From: Candidatus Endomicrobium embiratermitis
GTDB lineage: Bacteria > Elusimicrobiota > Endomicrobiia > Endomicrobiales > Endomicrobiaceae
NCBI GenBank assembly: GCA_009781315.1
Contig: WQYI01000002.1
Location: 148,062 to 212,061, forward strand
Length of the DNA stretch: 64,000 bases
Direction of reading: 5' to 3'
Shown: one piece after another, positions 44,530-54,573 of the stretch
Layout: each line of letters begins with the position of its first letter
Numbering within the stretch: position 1 is the stretch's first letter
The notes under the pieces: generated by a model
Seen by the model: the letters and a program-made list of their open reading frames with translations, nothing else
What the model was told of the DNA's origin: nothing
The model's database searches: none
Position numbers and translations under genes: made by a program

Positions 44530-47500
44530 ATGAAAAGGCTATTAATCAAAAAAATCTTTGCAAGCCTTGTCGCCGTTATTTTTATGGCGACGACCCTGTC
44601 TCAAAATGTAATAGCATCCGGCATAATCGGCGCTACCCCGCTGTCTGCTAATATTGCTGCTGGAAATCCGTTACAATTACAAAGCGTTTTACCTTTATCA
44701 ATCGGCAAAATAACAAATATTTCCGCGAAACACTCTTCGCCGCATGTAATAATAAACGTTCAGGACTTGCACAGCCATGCCCAAACGCAAAGAAACATCA
44801 ATCAAATAATAAACCTGCTTGCTAAAAACTATAAAGTGTCGGCAATATACGCCGAAGGCGGCATGGGCGATATCAGCGTTGATTGGATAAACCAAATACA
44901 AGATAATGAACTTCGCTCCCGCGTAATAGAACAGCTTTTGGAAGACGGTATACTTTCGGCTTCAGAATATTATGCGATGACCAATAAAGAAGCTTTGCCT
45001 CTTAAAGGCATAGAAGATCGAGAAATCCATCAAACAAACTTAAAAAGGCTGGCAAGTTTTCAAGACAATAAAGCCCGTTATCAGGCAACGCTTGAAAAAA
45101 TAGAAAAAGAAATAAAAGTACTGAACAAACTTTATACCAACAGGCGCAACGTAAAGTTCAATAAAATATTGTCGGATTATGAAAACAGAGAAATTACGGA
45201 TACAAAATTTTACAGAATACTCGCGAAGTATGTGGAAACAATAGGTAGAAGCCCTGAAAAATATAACAATTTTACAAGAATATCGCTGGAAAATTATCCA
45301 AATATTAGCGCTTACGCCGCATTACTTCAGGACAATCAGAAAATAAATAGCAATGCGGTATCGATAGAATTGCAAAGAGTAATAAACGATTTAAAAACAA
45401 CGCTTCCATACAGAGATTACAAATATATTCTTGACGAAACAGACAATTTCCAAGATACGGACAAGGTAATCGAGCTGCTGTCAGTCATTGCAAGGAGCGG
45501 CGAAAGCCGCGACGCGGCAATACATAAGCTTCCCAATCTCAACAAGCTAATAAAGATAAATGAACTTGCAAGACAGTTAAATCCTGTAGAGTTGCTTACG
45601 GAACAAAGAAATCTTACGGAAAGAATAAAATTCGCGCTTGCATACGATAATATTGAAGCTGAAATAAGCTTCATCACGGATTTTTTCAAATATTTTAAAG
45701 ATTATATGTATGCAAGCTTAACGCAAGACGACTGGATATATGTAAAAGAAAATATGCCGCAGTTTATAGAAATATTCAACAAATATAGCGCGGGAAATTA
45801 TTTAGAAGAAATATCCGACAGTTTTGCCGATATAACGGCATATTATGATTTAAACACCAAAAGAAACGAGATATTTTTGAAAGAGTTAGGCATTACTCCT
45901 TCTTCGCCTGTCATACCGACGAAAGTCGGTATCCAAGTTAATAAACAAAACGACAAAGTGGATTCCGATTTTCATCGGAATGACACGGCAGAGAGTACTT
46001 CAGAACTGCTCAAAAATGCGTCTGATATAAAAATAGTAGTCACCGGCGGTTATCACAGCGAAGGTCTAAAGAATCTTTTGTCAGACAAAAAGGTATCGTT
46101 AATACAAATCACTCCAAATGTCACAACAGACATAAGCAAAGCCCAAAAAACCTACGAAAGTATAATAAAAGAACAGGCTAAACTCCCAAAAAACGCGTTG
46201 TCATTCGTTTTGCCTTCAAGCTCAGGTGTTTTGTATCAGCAAGCTCTGGTAGTAAAAGTCCTGCAAGGCAAAAATTTTAATTTTAGCCCGGAACAAATCA
46301 AAGCATTAGGCATATCTCAAGAAGTTATAGATTATGTTAAAGATAACAAAGTAGAGATTGATGAAACGCAAGCGAAAACTTTGTTTGACTCTATAAAAAA
46401 TTTCACGGGAGACATAAAAACCATTTTCAAAGGCGAAACATTAACAAAAGCGGAAATTGAAATAATAAACGCGCTAAGTTCTATAGTGTTATTGCAAAAG
46501 AAAGAAGAAGGCGCAATTCCGGAAATCGAGCAAGCAGGTTTACACGGACAAGATATTTTAGGAGTTTCTCCAACGGATTATTCCCGTTGGACGCGTTCCG
46601 CACAAGAAAGATTGTTGGATAAATATCTTGCATCCGTATCTCCATCTTCTGCAAAACTTGAGCTTTCGGACATTGCGGCAGAGGCGGACGCAAGAGGTCT
46701 TACGGGAATAAAAAGAGCGTTTTTTGTATCCCGTAAAGAATTTATCACGTCTTTATCGCCTAAATTTGTATCGAAACATTACGGGCGCTACGGACCGTCT
46801 GAAGCTGATAAACAAACAGAAGCTTACAAAACAAGAAGAGTGGGTGATTTTTTAATAAAAGCAATGTCATTGGCAGGCTTATCGTTAGGAGCTGTAATTC
46901 CTGCCGTATTACTAACAACTCCATTCATAATACCTATTGCGGCTTTATCGGCTTTTATATTAACGTTTGTATTTAACGTAGCGACCCACATGGTTTATAA
47001 TCTTTCAGTATCCAAAGAAAAACGTTTGGAATTAAGCAGCCGGCAAGCCGAAAAAGAAAAAGTAATGGCGGAGTTTCCTGCTTTTAGAGGAAATTTGGAT
47101 ACGACTGTTTGGAATTTTAACGTACAGCATAATAATTACGGATATTTGTTTGAGAATAATGACAATTTCAGAGATAGCCGCGGTAGAAATTGGTCGGATA
47201 TAAGAAACGAACTCATGAGCGCTTGGGATTTTGACTCTGTTCAAAAAAGTATACAAAACTTGTTGAACTTTGCGTATGCTATTGCTTCCAGAATGAATGA
47301 GAAGCACGGCGAAGAATTCTTAATGAAAGTTATATCAGAAATATACAAATTAACCGAAAAAATTCCATTTAACATGGGTAAAGATATTATAACTCTGACG
47401 CCTTGGGAACCAAGTTCGCAGTTTGATAAGTATACAAGCAAAAAACGGGATTTACAAGTTGATGAATTTGCCTTGTTTGAAAAATTTATAGATTTCAACA

Positions 47501-50500
47501 GAATAGCGCTTGCTGAACTGGGAAGCGGAGATATTGCCTCTATTGAAAACTCTAAAAAAGCATTGATGGAAATGATTAATATAATAAAGGTTCTAGAGTC
47601 TCTAATAGTGCTAAGACCCGGCGAAGTAAAAATTTCAGTTTCAGAGGAAGCGGAAAAAAGGCTTAAAAATATGACAGGAGCCGCCGAATTAAACGGCATT
47701 ATAAATTACGTTCATCAAGAAGGGATAAAAGTTATAAAGACAGGCGGAATAAACGGGAATGCCGAAGTATTTGAATTTAAAACCATCAAAACAGATATAG
47801 AGGCTCCCAGGGATTCAGGATATCCAAACAATGAGTTTAATATTAAAGTTTATAATTATTCTCAAGAACCTTTGACCGAACATATGATTGAATTCTTATC
47901 TAATTTGCGATTGAAAGGGCTGCCGAAAGAAGGTGCTGCCAATTTTAGCCTGTTTATTAAAAATAATACCGTTATTTTTGATATGTCTATGGGAGAACAC
48001 TCCGTTTACTTTGTAATGCATTTGGATGACTTAAATCAGGGAATGTACGGCGTTTATAATGAAAGTCATAGAAAACATGGGAATAATGCCAGAGCAGGCC
48101 TATTTGCAAGAGAAGCAGCGCTTTTGGGAGCGGATATAACGAGGTTTGATAATTTGCCAGCTGAGATAAATATGGACGGTACTAGCGATAAAACGAAGGA
48201 ATTGATAATTGTTTTACATAAATATATGAAAGAGTTGGAAAGAGAAAATTCCGATAAAAGTTTATTGGAAGAATATATTAGATCGATTCATAGCCTAAGC
48301 AACAAAAATATTTATATCGCAGATTTTATTTTGAAAACCCTTTCTTCTAAAAAAGCAATCGATGAATTAAGCGTTTTGAAAATCATGGTGTTATTCGGAA
48401 ACAGTGATTCACTGACTAACAGGAAAATAACTCTTCTGTCAAAAAAGACGCTCACGGAAGATGAGAGAAAGGAATTAGAAAGAATAAATAGTGCTTTGCC
48501 TCATTATAATCCCAGAACTCAAAACAGCATATTAAAATTTAATAATTTTCTGTCAAAAGTAAAACTATATATTGATGCTAAAAAAACAAAAGATTCTGCC
48601 GCTATTCAAAAAGCGGAAGAAAATTTGAAAAATTATATGGAAGAAATATCTAGAGTTGAAGATAAAGACAATGAGATAATAATAAATGTAATTGAACAAA
48701 TATTGCAGGGAAAAGAAGATGTCGATATTTCCGCATATGAAAAACGCTTGGAATACGGATTTTTAAAAGAGCAATTAGAAATAATTAACGGTATTCTTAT
48801 AAAAAAATACAAAAAAGGCATAGAAGAGATTAATGAAATTCCGGATGTAAGAATATCTCTGTATGTTCCCGGCGCAGGAGGATTTAATATGTTCCATAGA
48901 GCGGGCGATGTTTTTAGCGCGCCAAGCGACTATGCGGACATGATAAGTAAATTGTTGTTAGTATTTATGCAGTCCATTGGTTTAGATAGAGAGTTAGAAG
49001 GAAATAATGCCGGCGATCTTGTTGATGATAGAGCGGACATTGGAGACTTTGATATATCTAATGCCGTAAGGTTAGGATTTGCGGAACAAGATAAAATAAG
49101 ACAACGTATTTCATTGCAGGAATTTCAATCAATGAAAGGGCGAATTAGAGAAGACGGGGGAAGATATTTATTGTTTGACTTCGGCAGGCGCAACAGGTTA
49201 AAAAATTTATCAGGCGTTCCTCCCGTAATAAGTTCTCTTGAAAGGAAAATAGCGGAAGGCAGTATTATTATTGATGAAAACGGAAATTTAATTGAAAATC
49301 AAAGGTACAATCCTGTACAAGATATAACAGATATTTTGTCAAAAGAGAGTAAAAACAAAGAGTTTTTTAAACAAGGCGATATAATAAGACATTTGCTTAA
49401 CAATAGGTTGTCTTTTAAATCTTTAAGTTTAAATTTTGACGGTTATATAGGGCAAATGCAGGTATTAAGCGGAGTTATGCGTTTGCCTGACGGATATTTA
49501 TCTGTGAAAGTCATATGTAATCCGGAAGACAATCAAATTTACGGAGTAGATAGCGAATTTGTGGATATATCTGGAAAGGGAAGAGAAATAAGTGTGTCAG
49601 AACTTATGGATATATTTAAAATAAAGGAAAAAGAAGTACCAGAAATCAGCGAAAAAGAAAAAGCGTATATTAACAAAAAATTAGAAAGAAAACCATTAAA
49701 ATCAAAGTTTCATTTTCAATCATTAGGGTCGGCTGTTTACAGGGGCCAAATGGCGGGAGTAGTGACGTATGATGAAAGAATGCTTGATAAAAGTAAAATA
49801 TGGTTTGTAAGCCAAATAGCGCCAGACGACAGAACAGCAATGTCAAAAGCCGGGGGAGTAGTAACAAACGGAGGGAACAGGTATTCGCATATAGGCGTAT
49901 TGACAAGAGAAGCAAAAGTTCCGTCGGTGTTTTTATCGCAAAGCGTAATGCAAAGCGGAGAAATGACGGTTCCGGTTTTTGAAACAGTGGAAGAGAAAGA
50001 TGTAAACGGATTTACTATGGTTATAGTAAAACAAACAAATAGAGCAATAAAGGAAGGGGATTTTGTAATAATAGACGGCGACAGAATATATGTATTAAAT
50101 GAAGAAGAAAGGCGCCAATTTGAAGCCGACAGAAAAATACCTGTCGACCGTCAGGAGATAGAATATGCAATATCCGACAATCTCGAAACGGCAGAAAGAA
50201 TGCTTGATAGGAAAAATGCGGTAAAAAGTTTGGAAGCGTATACGATTATATTAAAAACCGAAAGAATTTTGAAGGATACAAAGATAAGAGTTAATCAAGA
50301 TATTCAAGTTCGGCTAGATGAATTAAAAAGGCAATCGATAGATTCTATAAGAAGTTTTGCGAAAGAAGTAATCGTGGATGCGGAAGGCATATTAAGATTA
50401 AAAGTTAATTTAAAAAGAGAGCAAATAGACGCGCTGTTTAAATATCAGCGGATGATTACATATTGGCAAAGTTTTTACGGACTAGTGAGAATAGATGAGC

Positions 50501-53500
50501 TGATGCAAAGAATAAATGAAAGAATAGAGAGTATAAAAAAGACAGCCGGAGCAATGAAATCTCTTGACGAAATGGGCGTTGAGTACGAAAACGATATAGG
50601 ATCCAAAGCCGCGAATATTATCTTTTTAAGAAAAATATTCAACGGAAAAAAGTTTAACGGATTCAGAGTAGAGGTTCCCGGCGGGAGAGTTGCCGGACAT
50701 TCCGCGATAGAAAATATTTTCGGACAAGAATATAAGGATCTGATATCCAGATTTATTGAATCTGTTAACCAAAAAACGAACAATGGTTTGCAGGCTTACG
50801 CCTCAGCGAAAGATATACGAGAATTTATTGAAAGAAACGGAGAAAAGTTAAAATCGCTGGATATAAAGGGATTAAAAGATTTAATTTATGCGATACGTTC
50901 CACTGGAATCGGAGAAGACAGCGCATTAAACGCATTTGCGGGTATGGGAGAAACGGAGTTAAATATTCGCCGAGGGGAAGTCGAAAAAGCAATATTGAAG
51001 GTATTAGTTTCTTTCTTTGAAAAAAGAAGCGTAGATTACATGCTGGAAACAGGGCAAATAGTATTGCCCGCTATTTTGGTACAGGAAATGGTACAAGACG
51101 TGGTTTCCGCGGGACAAATATTCAGCGTTAACGAAAACGGAGATACGGAAATAGAAGGAGTATTAAATCTGGGAGAAGGCTCGGTTTCAGGGAGAGTATC
51201 AGCGGACGGGATAACATTTAAAATAAAAGACGATATATACTTGTATAACAAAGCTGATGACAGGGTAATGAAGATAGTGCCGGCTGAAAACGGAGGAACG
51301 AAAGCGGTTCCTGTGGGTGAAGAAGAAAAACATATAAGAGTATTTGCGAACGATTTGATAGTAGCGCTTAAAGAAATAGCGGAGACAGCGGAGCAGGAAT
51401 TCGGATATCCCGTGGATATGGAATTTGCAATAAAAGATGTAAAAGGAGAACCTGTAATATCGCTTTTGCAGGCAAGACCTATAACCACGTTTGTAATAGA
51501 AGGAGATGACATACTATCCGAAGCCGATATTTCCGCTGCAATATCCGCCGGAAAGTTGGTTTTTGTAAATCCGTTTTTTAAGGACGAAGTGTTTGAAAAA
51601 CCGGCGCTAAACCAAAAAGAGTTATCAGAATTGCTTGAAGAAAGGCAGGAAGTTCTTAGCGCTATGGAAGGGAAAAATTTTGGCGATGTTTCTAAAGACC
51701 CCAGTTTGGGTATGAATTATAGAGATTTGCTAAGAGAGTACGACGTTTCAATAGCAAAATATTTAAATGAAATTAAAGAACAATTTTCCCAAGAGCTGGG
51801 AAAACAATTCAGTCCTGCCGAAATAAGATATTTGGAAGTTCTTAATAAATTTTATTCAATCGGAGACCAAGGTGAAAAATACGATTATTTGCTGAATATT
51901 ATGTCTAATGAAACGCTGCCTGTCTACCATAGATTATACGCTTTTCTTAATTTAAGGCTTTATTTCGAATATTCTGTTGATAATGATTTAAAAGAAAAGA
52001 TGCAATCTCTCAGCGCTGACTTTCTAAAATATGTAAATTCCAGCAATTATTTTACCGGATACAGCAGATATGATTTACAGGCGGCATTAGCAGGAACCCA
52101 CTTGACCGTTTTGCTTAATGCTAATGACGGGTTGGTTATTCCTGATTCCCAAGAAAAAGGTTCCGAAAAATCAGATATAGGTTCTGAGGGAATATACGGG
52201 CTGATATCTAAAGCTATAATTGTAAATGGCACTAATGCTAACTCTCATCTAATTTTTTCAAATCATGCAGCATTTGTAGCTTCTACTATGGCTCACGAGC
52301 TCGGGCATATATATCTTAATATATATCTTAAACAAGCCGCCAAAGAGAAAGCCAAAACAGAGCAACCTCGAAAAGCAGAAACTGTGAGCACTGTTCACGA
52401 ATTTTTTGCCGACGCTATAGGAGAATTATTTTTGGCAGCGATAGGGTACGGAACAGGGCGTCATTTTGCTACCAATAAAATAGGTTTTAAATTGTTTTTT
52501 AAAGGCTATAATGCCGTTGTACAGGAACACCATAGAGCAGCCAGAGGGTTTGAGAAAGTTCTAATATCTGTTTCAGAAAGCTTAAGTAAGACGCTTAATT
52601 GGAATGCGATTGCCGTTTTAATTGTATCTTTTATTCTTACCGACTTTAAAGATTATAATGCTCAGTCAACAATGTTTGAAAAGTTTGTAAGGCTATATGC
52701 GGATAGGCTTTTTAATGAATTTGGAATTCCCCAGGAAGCCACTTTAGAAGCTTTTAAAAGCCAGGCAACTGTTCAATATAAACCTGATACGCCTTACAGG
52801 GCAGCCACTACGGCATTAACTTCTGATACAACATATGAAAGAACAAAAGAAGCGCCATTAACGTCAAATTCGACAATCGTAGATTTCAAGCCTACAGAAG
52901 CTTCAAAAAAACAAGAGCTGATAAAATCCTTGCAAATAAAAAATAATGTCATACGCGTAATGGTTGTAAACGACGATATAAAAGGAGATTCTTTCGGTAT
53001 CAAAGTTCCTGTCAAAGATAAAGACGGAAATATTATAAAATGGGTTTCTGTAAGAGGAAGCATTGAAGGCGGGCATTTGATTGTATATGCGAACAGCGCG
53101 CAAAACGACGATATAATTTCCGCGGTAAAAGACAATAAAAATTTCCGTAAAGAGCTGTCAAAAGCTACGGGGATTAAAGAAAAAGATTTAGATTTCTTAT
53201 CGGTATCGACAGACCAGGAAGAAGGAACGCAAACAAGATATGAAAACGGAATACTAAAAATAAGCAAAAAAGATTACGATACTTGGAGTGAAAAAGGTTT
53301 TGCGAGTTTTGAAGATTTTGTTGTTGCGAAAGAATTGCAGCTTCGCGCGCAAAAGCAGGCTGAAATAGAAACCGTTATACAGTCTTTGGAAAAAGACGAG
53401 AATTGGCAAAAAACAGTCGAGTCTATTTTGAAGCAAAAGATATATGTCGCGAAAAAATTCTCAATAGTTTCTTCGCAATACGATGATTTAATGAGTTTCT

Positions 53501-54393
53501 TACAAAAAAATAATGTTTCGCTGTTTGATTTAAGGCAGCTTGGCGTAGAATTTTATATTTCAGGCGATAATGCCGCAATATATAAACAATCGGGTTTTAG
53601 CGGAGCTCTTACAGGAGCGGATATCCACGATTATTATGCCGATAAAACATATAAAGACAGCCTTTTATCCGCTTCTGAAAATATTACGGAAGCGGGATTG
53701 TTAAATTTATTGAAATCGGGTAAGTATGTCGTTGTGGATATAAATACAATCAGAACGCTGTTAAAAAAAGAAAGAAGCGGATTGGTTCAGTATAATTTAG
53801 TAGATATGCTTACGGACAAACTGAATTTTATTTTGGGCGATGTTACTCCCGAAAAAGCAGCCGCAACAGCGTATAATTTTTCGCTTGATTTAATGCCTAA
53901 TGCAATAAATGTTAAAAGCGCTATAGACGCGATAAATGCTATAAACGCGGTTCCTGTTTTAAAAAATTACTACGAAACAATAAAAACGGACGAAGCAAAA
54001 GATGCTTTCATAAATGCGATATATGAGATGATTTTAATCGCCGATTATGTTAAAAACTGTCAAACGCAAGTGAATAATAAAGGTAAAAAGATAGCGATTG
54101 CCGACGGAAAAATGAAGAAAGCGCTTGGACAATTGCTTGCTTTGCAAGCTGCTTTACAAGCAGAAGCCGGCGTTGTAGGAGCAAATGTATCGGATGAAGT
54201 AAGTATGATGGACTACATATCAGAAGCTAACGATTCTGCAAAAGAAAAATTAACAAGAGCCCAGGCAGCCGCAAATGCGATAGAGATGATAGAAGTGTAT
54301 AATTTTGTAGTAATAGACGAAAATAAAAACAAAGACAGGGTTAAACAGGTAAATATAACTGCAACATACAGAGCCGTTCTGTCTGCGGCGTAA
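44530..54393 (+). CDS. Giant exported multidomain protein (TIKI/ChaN-like, PEP-utiliser His domain, ATP-grasp, zincin)
   Basis: A single 3,287-codon frame with SD GGGGGGG. Seen in order: signal peptide (1-30). A TIKI/TraB/ChaN-like domain (about 70-530) has NVQDLHSH (H81, H83), EGG (E109) and VTGGYHSEG (H509). Two hydrophobic helices (778-796, 798-817) are followed by about 900 unassigned residues. A phosphohistidine swivel domain carries H1787 in VVTNGGNRYSHIGVLTREAK. An ATP-grasp PEP/pyruvate-binding domain (2018-2320) has RSTGIGEDSA, ILVQEMVQDVVSAGQIF and LLQARPIT. A zincin-like segment has H2589-E-L-G-H2593 and HEFFADAIGE (E2624). A helical C-terminus of about 600 residues ends the protein. 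His domain before ATP-grasp is the order of glucan water dikinases, opposite to PEP synthase. Residues 461-486 derive from a palindromic repeat. Substrate unknown; dikinase and peptidase activities are predictions from motifs. Confidence 0.8.
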   Translation: MKRLLIKKIFASLVAVIFMATTLSQNVIASGIIGATPLSANIAAGNPLQLQSVLPLSIGKITNISAKHSSPHVIINVQDLHSHAQTQRNINQIINLLAKNYKVSAIYAEGGMGDISVDWINQIQDNELRSRVIEQLLEDGILSASEYYAMTNKEALPLKGIEDREIHQTNLKRLASFQDNKARYQATLEKIEKEIKVLNKLYTNRRNVKFNKILSDYENREITDTKFYRILAKYVETIGRSPEKYNNFTRISLENYPNISAYAALLQDNQKINSNAVSIELQRVINDLKTTLPYRDYKYILDETDNFQDTDKVIELLSVIARSGESRDAAIHKLPNLNKLIKINELARQLNPVELLTEQRNLTERIKFALAYDNIEAEISFITDFFKYFKDYMYASLTQDDWIYVKENMPQFIEIFNKYSAGNYLEEISDSFADITAYYDLNTKRNEIFLKELGITPSSPVIPTKVGIQVNKQNDKVDSDFHRNDTAESTSELLKNASDIKIVVTGGYHSEGLKNLLSDKKVSLIQITPNVTTDISKAQKTYESIIKEQAKLPKNALSFVLPSSSGVLYQQALVVKVLQGKNFNFSPEQIKALGISQEVIDYVKDNKVEIDETQAKTLFDSIKNFTGDIKTIFKGETLTKAEIEIINALSSIVLLQKKEEGAIPEIEQAGLHGQDILGVSPTDYSRWTRSAQERLLDKYLASVSPSSAKLELSDIAAEADARGLTGIKRAFFVSRKEFITSLSPKFVSKHYGRYGPSEADKQTEAYKTRRVGDFLIKAMSLAGLSLGAVIPAVLLTTPFIIPIAALSAFILTFVFNVATHMVYNLSVSKEKRLELSSRQAEKEKVMAEFPAFRGNLDTTVWNFNVQHNNYGYLFENNDNFRDSRGRNWSDIRNELMSAWDFDSVQKSIQNLLNFAYAIASRMNEKHGEEFLMKVISEIYKLTEKIPFNMGKDIITLTPWEPSSQFDKYTSKKRDLQVDEFALFEKFIDFNRIALAELGSGDIASIENSKKALMEMINIIKVLESLIVLRPGEVKISVSEEAEKRLKNMTGAAELNGIINYVHQEGIKVIKTGGINGNAEVFEFKTIKTDIEAPRDSGYPNNEFNIKVYNYSQEPLTEHMIEFLSNLRLKGLPKEGAANFSLFIKNNTVIFDMSMGEHSVYFVMHLDDLNQGMYGVYNESHRKHGNNARAGLFAREAALLGADITRFDNLPAEINMDGTSDKTKELIIVLHKYMKELERENSDKSLLEEYIRSIHSLSNKNIYIADFILKTLSSKKAIDELSVLKIMVLFGNSDSLTNRKITLLSKKTLTEDERKELERINSALPHYNPRTQNSILKFNNFLSKVKLYIDAKKTKDSAAIQKAEENLKNYMEEISRVEDKDNEIIINVIEQILQGKEDVDISAYEKRLEYGFLKEQLEIINGILIKKYKKGIEEINEIPDVRISLYVPGAGGFNMFHRAGDVFSAPSDYADMISKLLLVFMQSIGLDRELEGNNAGDLVDDRADIGDFDISNAVRLGFAEQDKIRQRISLQEFQSMKGRIREDGGRYLLFDFGRRNRLKNLSGVPPVISSLERKIAEGSIIIDENGNLIENQRYNPVQDITDILSKESKNKEFFKQGDIIRHLLNNRLSFKSLSLNFDGYIGQMQVLSGVMRLPDGYLSVKVICNPEDNQIYGVDSEFVDISGKGREISVSELMDIFKIKEKEVPEISEKEKAYINKKLERKPLKSKFHFQSLGSAVYRGQMAGVVTYDERMLDKSKIWFVSQIAPDDRTAMSKAGGVVTNGGNRYSHIGVLTREAKVPSVFLSQSVMQSGEMTVPVFETVEEKDVNGFTMVIVKQTNRAIKEGDFVIIDGDRIYVLNEEERRQFEADRKIPVDRQEIEYAISDNLETAERMLDRKNAVKSLEAYTIILKTERILKDTKIRVNQDIQVRLDELKRQSIDSIRSFAKEVIVDAEGILRLKVNLKREQIDALFKYQRMITYWQSFYGLVRIDELMQRINERIESIKKTAGAMKSLDEMGVEYENDIGSKAANIIFLRKIFNGKKFNGFRVEVPGGRVAGHSAIENIFGQEYKDLISRFIESVNQKTNNGLQAYASAKDIREFIERNGEKLKSLDIKGLKDLIYAIRSTGIGEDSALNAFAGMGETELNIRRGEVEKAILKVLVSFFEKRSVDYMLETGQIVLPAILVQEMVQDVVSAGQIFSVNENGDTEIEGVLNLGEGSVSGRVSADGITFKIKDDIYLYNKADDRVMKIVPAENGGTKAVPVGEEEKHIRVFANDLIVALKEIAETAEQEFGYPVDMEFAIKDVKGEPVISLLQARPITTFVIEGDDILSEADISAAISAGKLVFVNPFFKDEVFEKPALNQKELSELLEERQEVLSAMEGKNFGDVSKDPSLGMNYRDLLREYDVSIAKYLNEIKEQFSQELGKQFSPAEIRYLEVLNKFYSIGDQGEKYDYLLNIMSNETLPVYHRLYAFLNLRLYFEYSVDNDLKEKMQSLSADFLKYVNSSNYFTGYSRYDLQAALAGTHLTVLLNANDGLVIPDSQEKGSEKSDIGSEGIYGLISKAIIVNGTNANSHLIFSNHAAFVASTMAHELGHIYLNIYLKQAAKEKAKTEQPRKAETVSTVHEFFADAIGELFLAAIGYGTGRHFATNKIGFKLFFKGYNAVVQEHHRAARGFEKVLISVSESLSKTLNWNAIAVLIVSFILTDFKDYNAQSTMFEKFVRLYADRLFNEFGIPQEATLEAFKSQATVQYKPDTPYRAATTALTSDTTYERTKEAPLTSNSTIVDFKPTEASKKQELIKSLQIKNNVIRVMVVNDDIKGDSFGIKVPVKDKDGNIIKWVSVRGSIEGGHLIVYANSAQNDDIISAVKDNKNFRKELSKATGIKEKDLDFLSVSTDQEEGTQTRYENGILKISKKDYDTWSEKGFASFEDFVVAKELQLRAQKQAEIETVIQSLEKDENWQKTVESILKQKIYVAKKFSIVSSQYDDLMSFLQKNNVSLFDLRQLGVEFYISGDNAAIYKQSGFSGALTGADIHDYYADKTYKDSLLSASENITEAGLLNLLKSGKYVVVDINTIRTLLKKERSGLVQYNLVDMLTDKLNFILGDVTPEKAAATAYNFSLDLMPNAINVKSAIDAINAINAVPVLKNYYETIKTDEAKDAFINAIYEMILIADYVKNCQTQVNNKGKKIAIADGKMKKALGQLLALQAALQAEAGVVGANVSDEVSMMDYISEANDSAKEKLTRAQAAANAIEMIEVYNFVVIDENKNKDRVKQVNITATYRAVLSAA
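45909..45985 (+). repeat. TGTCAT-type palindromic element inside the giant gene
   Basis: Stem one ATACCGAC-GAAA-GTCGGTAT, spacer, stem two ATTCCGAT-TTTC-ATCGGAAT, with outer ends TGTCAT and ATGACA. It is open in the host frame (residues 461-486, PTKVGIQVNK ... DSDFHRND) and sits in the N-terminal domain before VTGGYHSEG. Confidence 0.92.
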
Positions 54394-54412
54394 AAAATAT
54401 AAATCTAAAGCA

Positions 54413-54456
54413 AAAAAAGCCGCTGAATGGATGAATTTCATTCGGCGGCTTTTTTG
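54413..54456 (+). terminator. Rho-independent terminator of the giant gene
   Basis: AAAAAAGCCGCTGAATG / CATTCGGCGGCTTTTTTG, about 12 bp of stem, nine-base loop, T-run of six. Works as drawn on the plus strand; the A-run makes it nearly symmetric. Confidence 0.92.
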
Positions 54457-54479
54457 TTTAAAATGCATTAAAAAATCCC

Positions 54480-54508
54480 TTGACAAAAAACGGAATTATT
54501 GTTAAAAT
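54480..54508 (+). promoter_or_regulatory. Predicted sigma-70 promoter of the hrcA operon
   Basis: Perfect TTGACA (54480-54485), 17 bases, TAAAAT (54503-54508). The -10 box touches the CIRCE operator. Confidence 0.85.
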
Positions 54509-54533
54509 AGCACTCATAATATTTAAGTGCTAA
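54507..54533 (+). promoter_or_regulatory. CIRCE operator (HrcA binding site)
   Basis: ATAGCACTC, nine bases, AAGTGCTAA. It differs from the CIRCE consensus TTAGCACTC-N9-GAGTGCTAA by one base in each arm. It overlaps the -10 box and start region, as expected for repression by HrcA. Confidence 0.93.
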
Positions 54534-54573
54534 TAACTAAGGAGCGCTAAAATAGATGTTTTAAGGAGATGTT

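Noticed and set aside
52794..53267. 157-codon minus-strand ORF within the giant gene
   Set aside because: Antisense shadow; Ser/Phe/Leu-rich composition reflects the reverse of a charged helical region and no SD is present.
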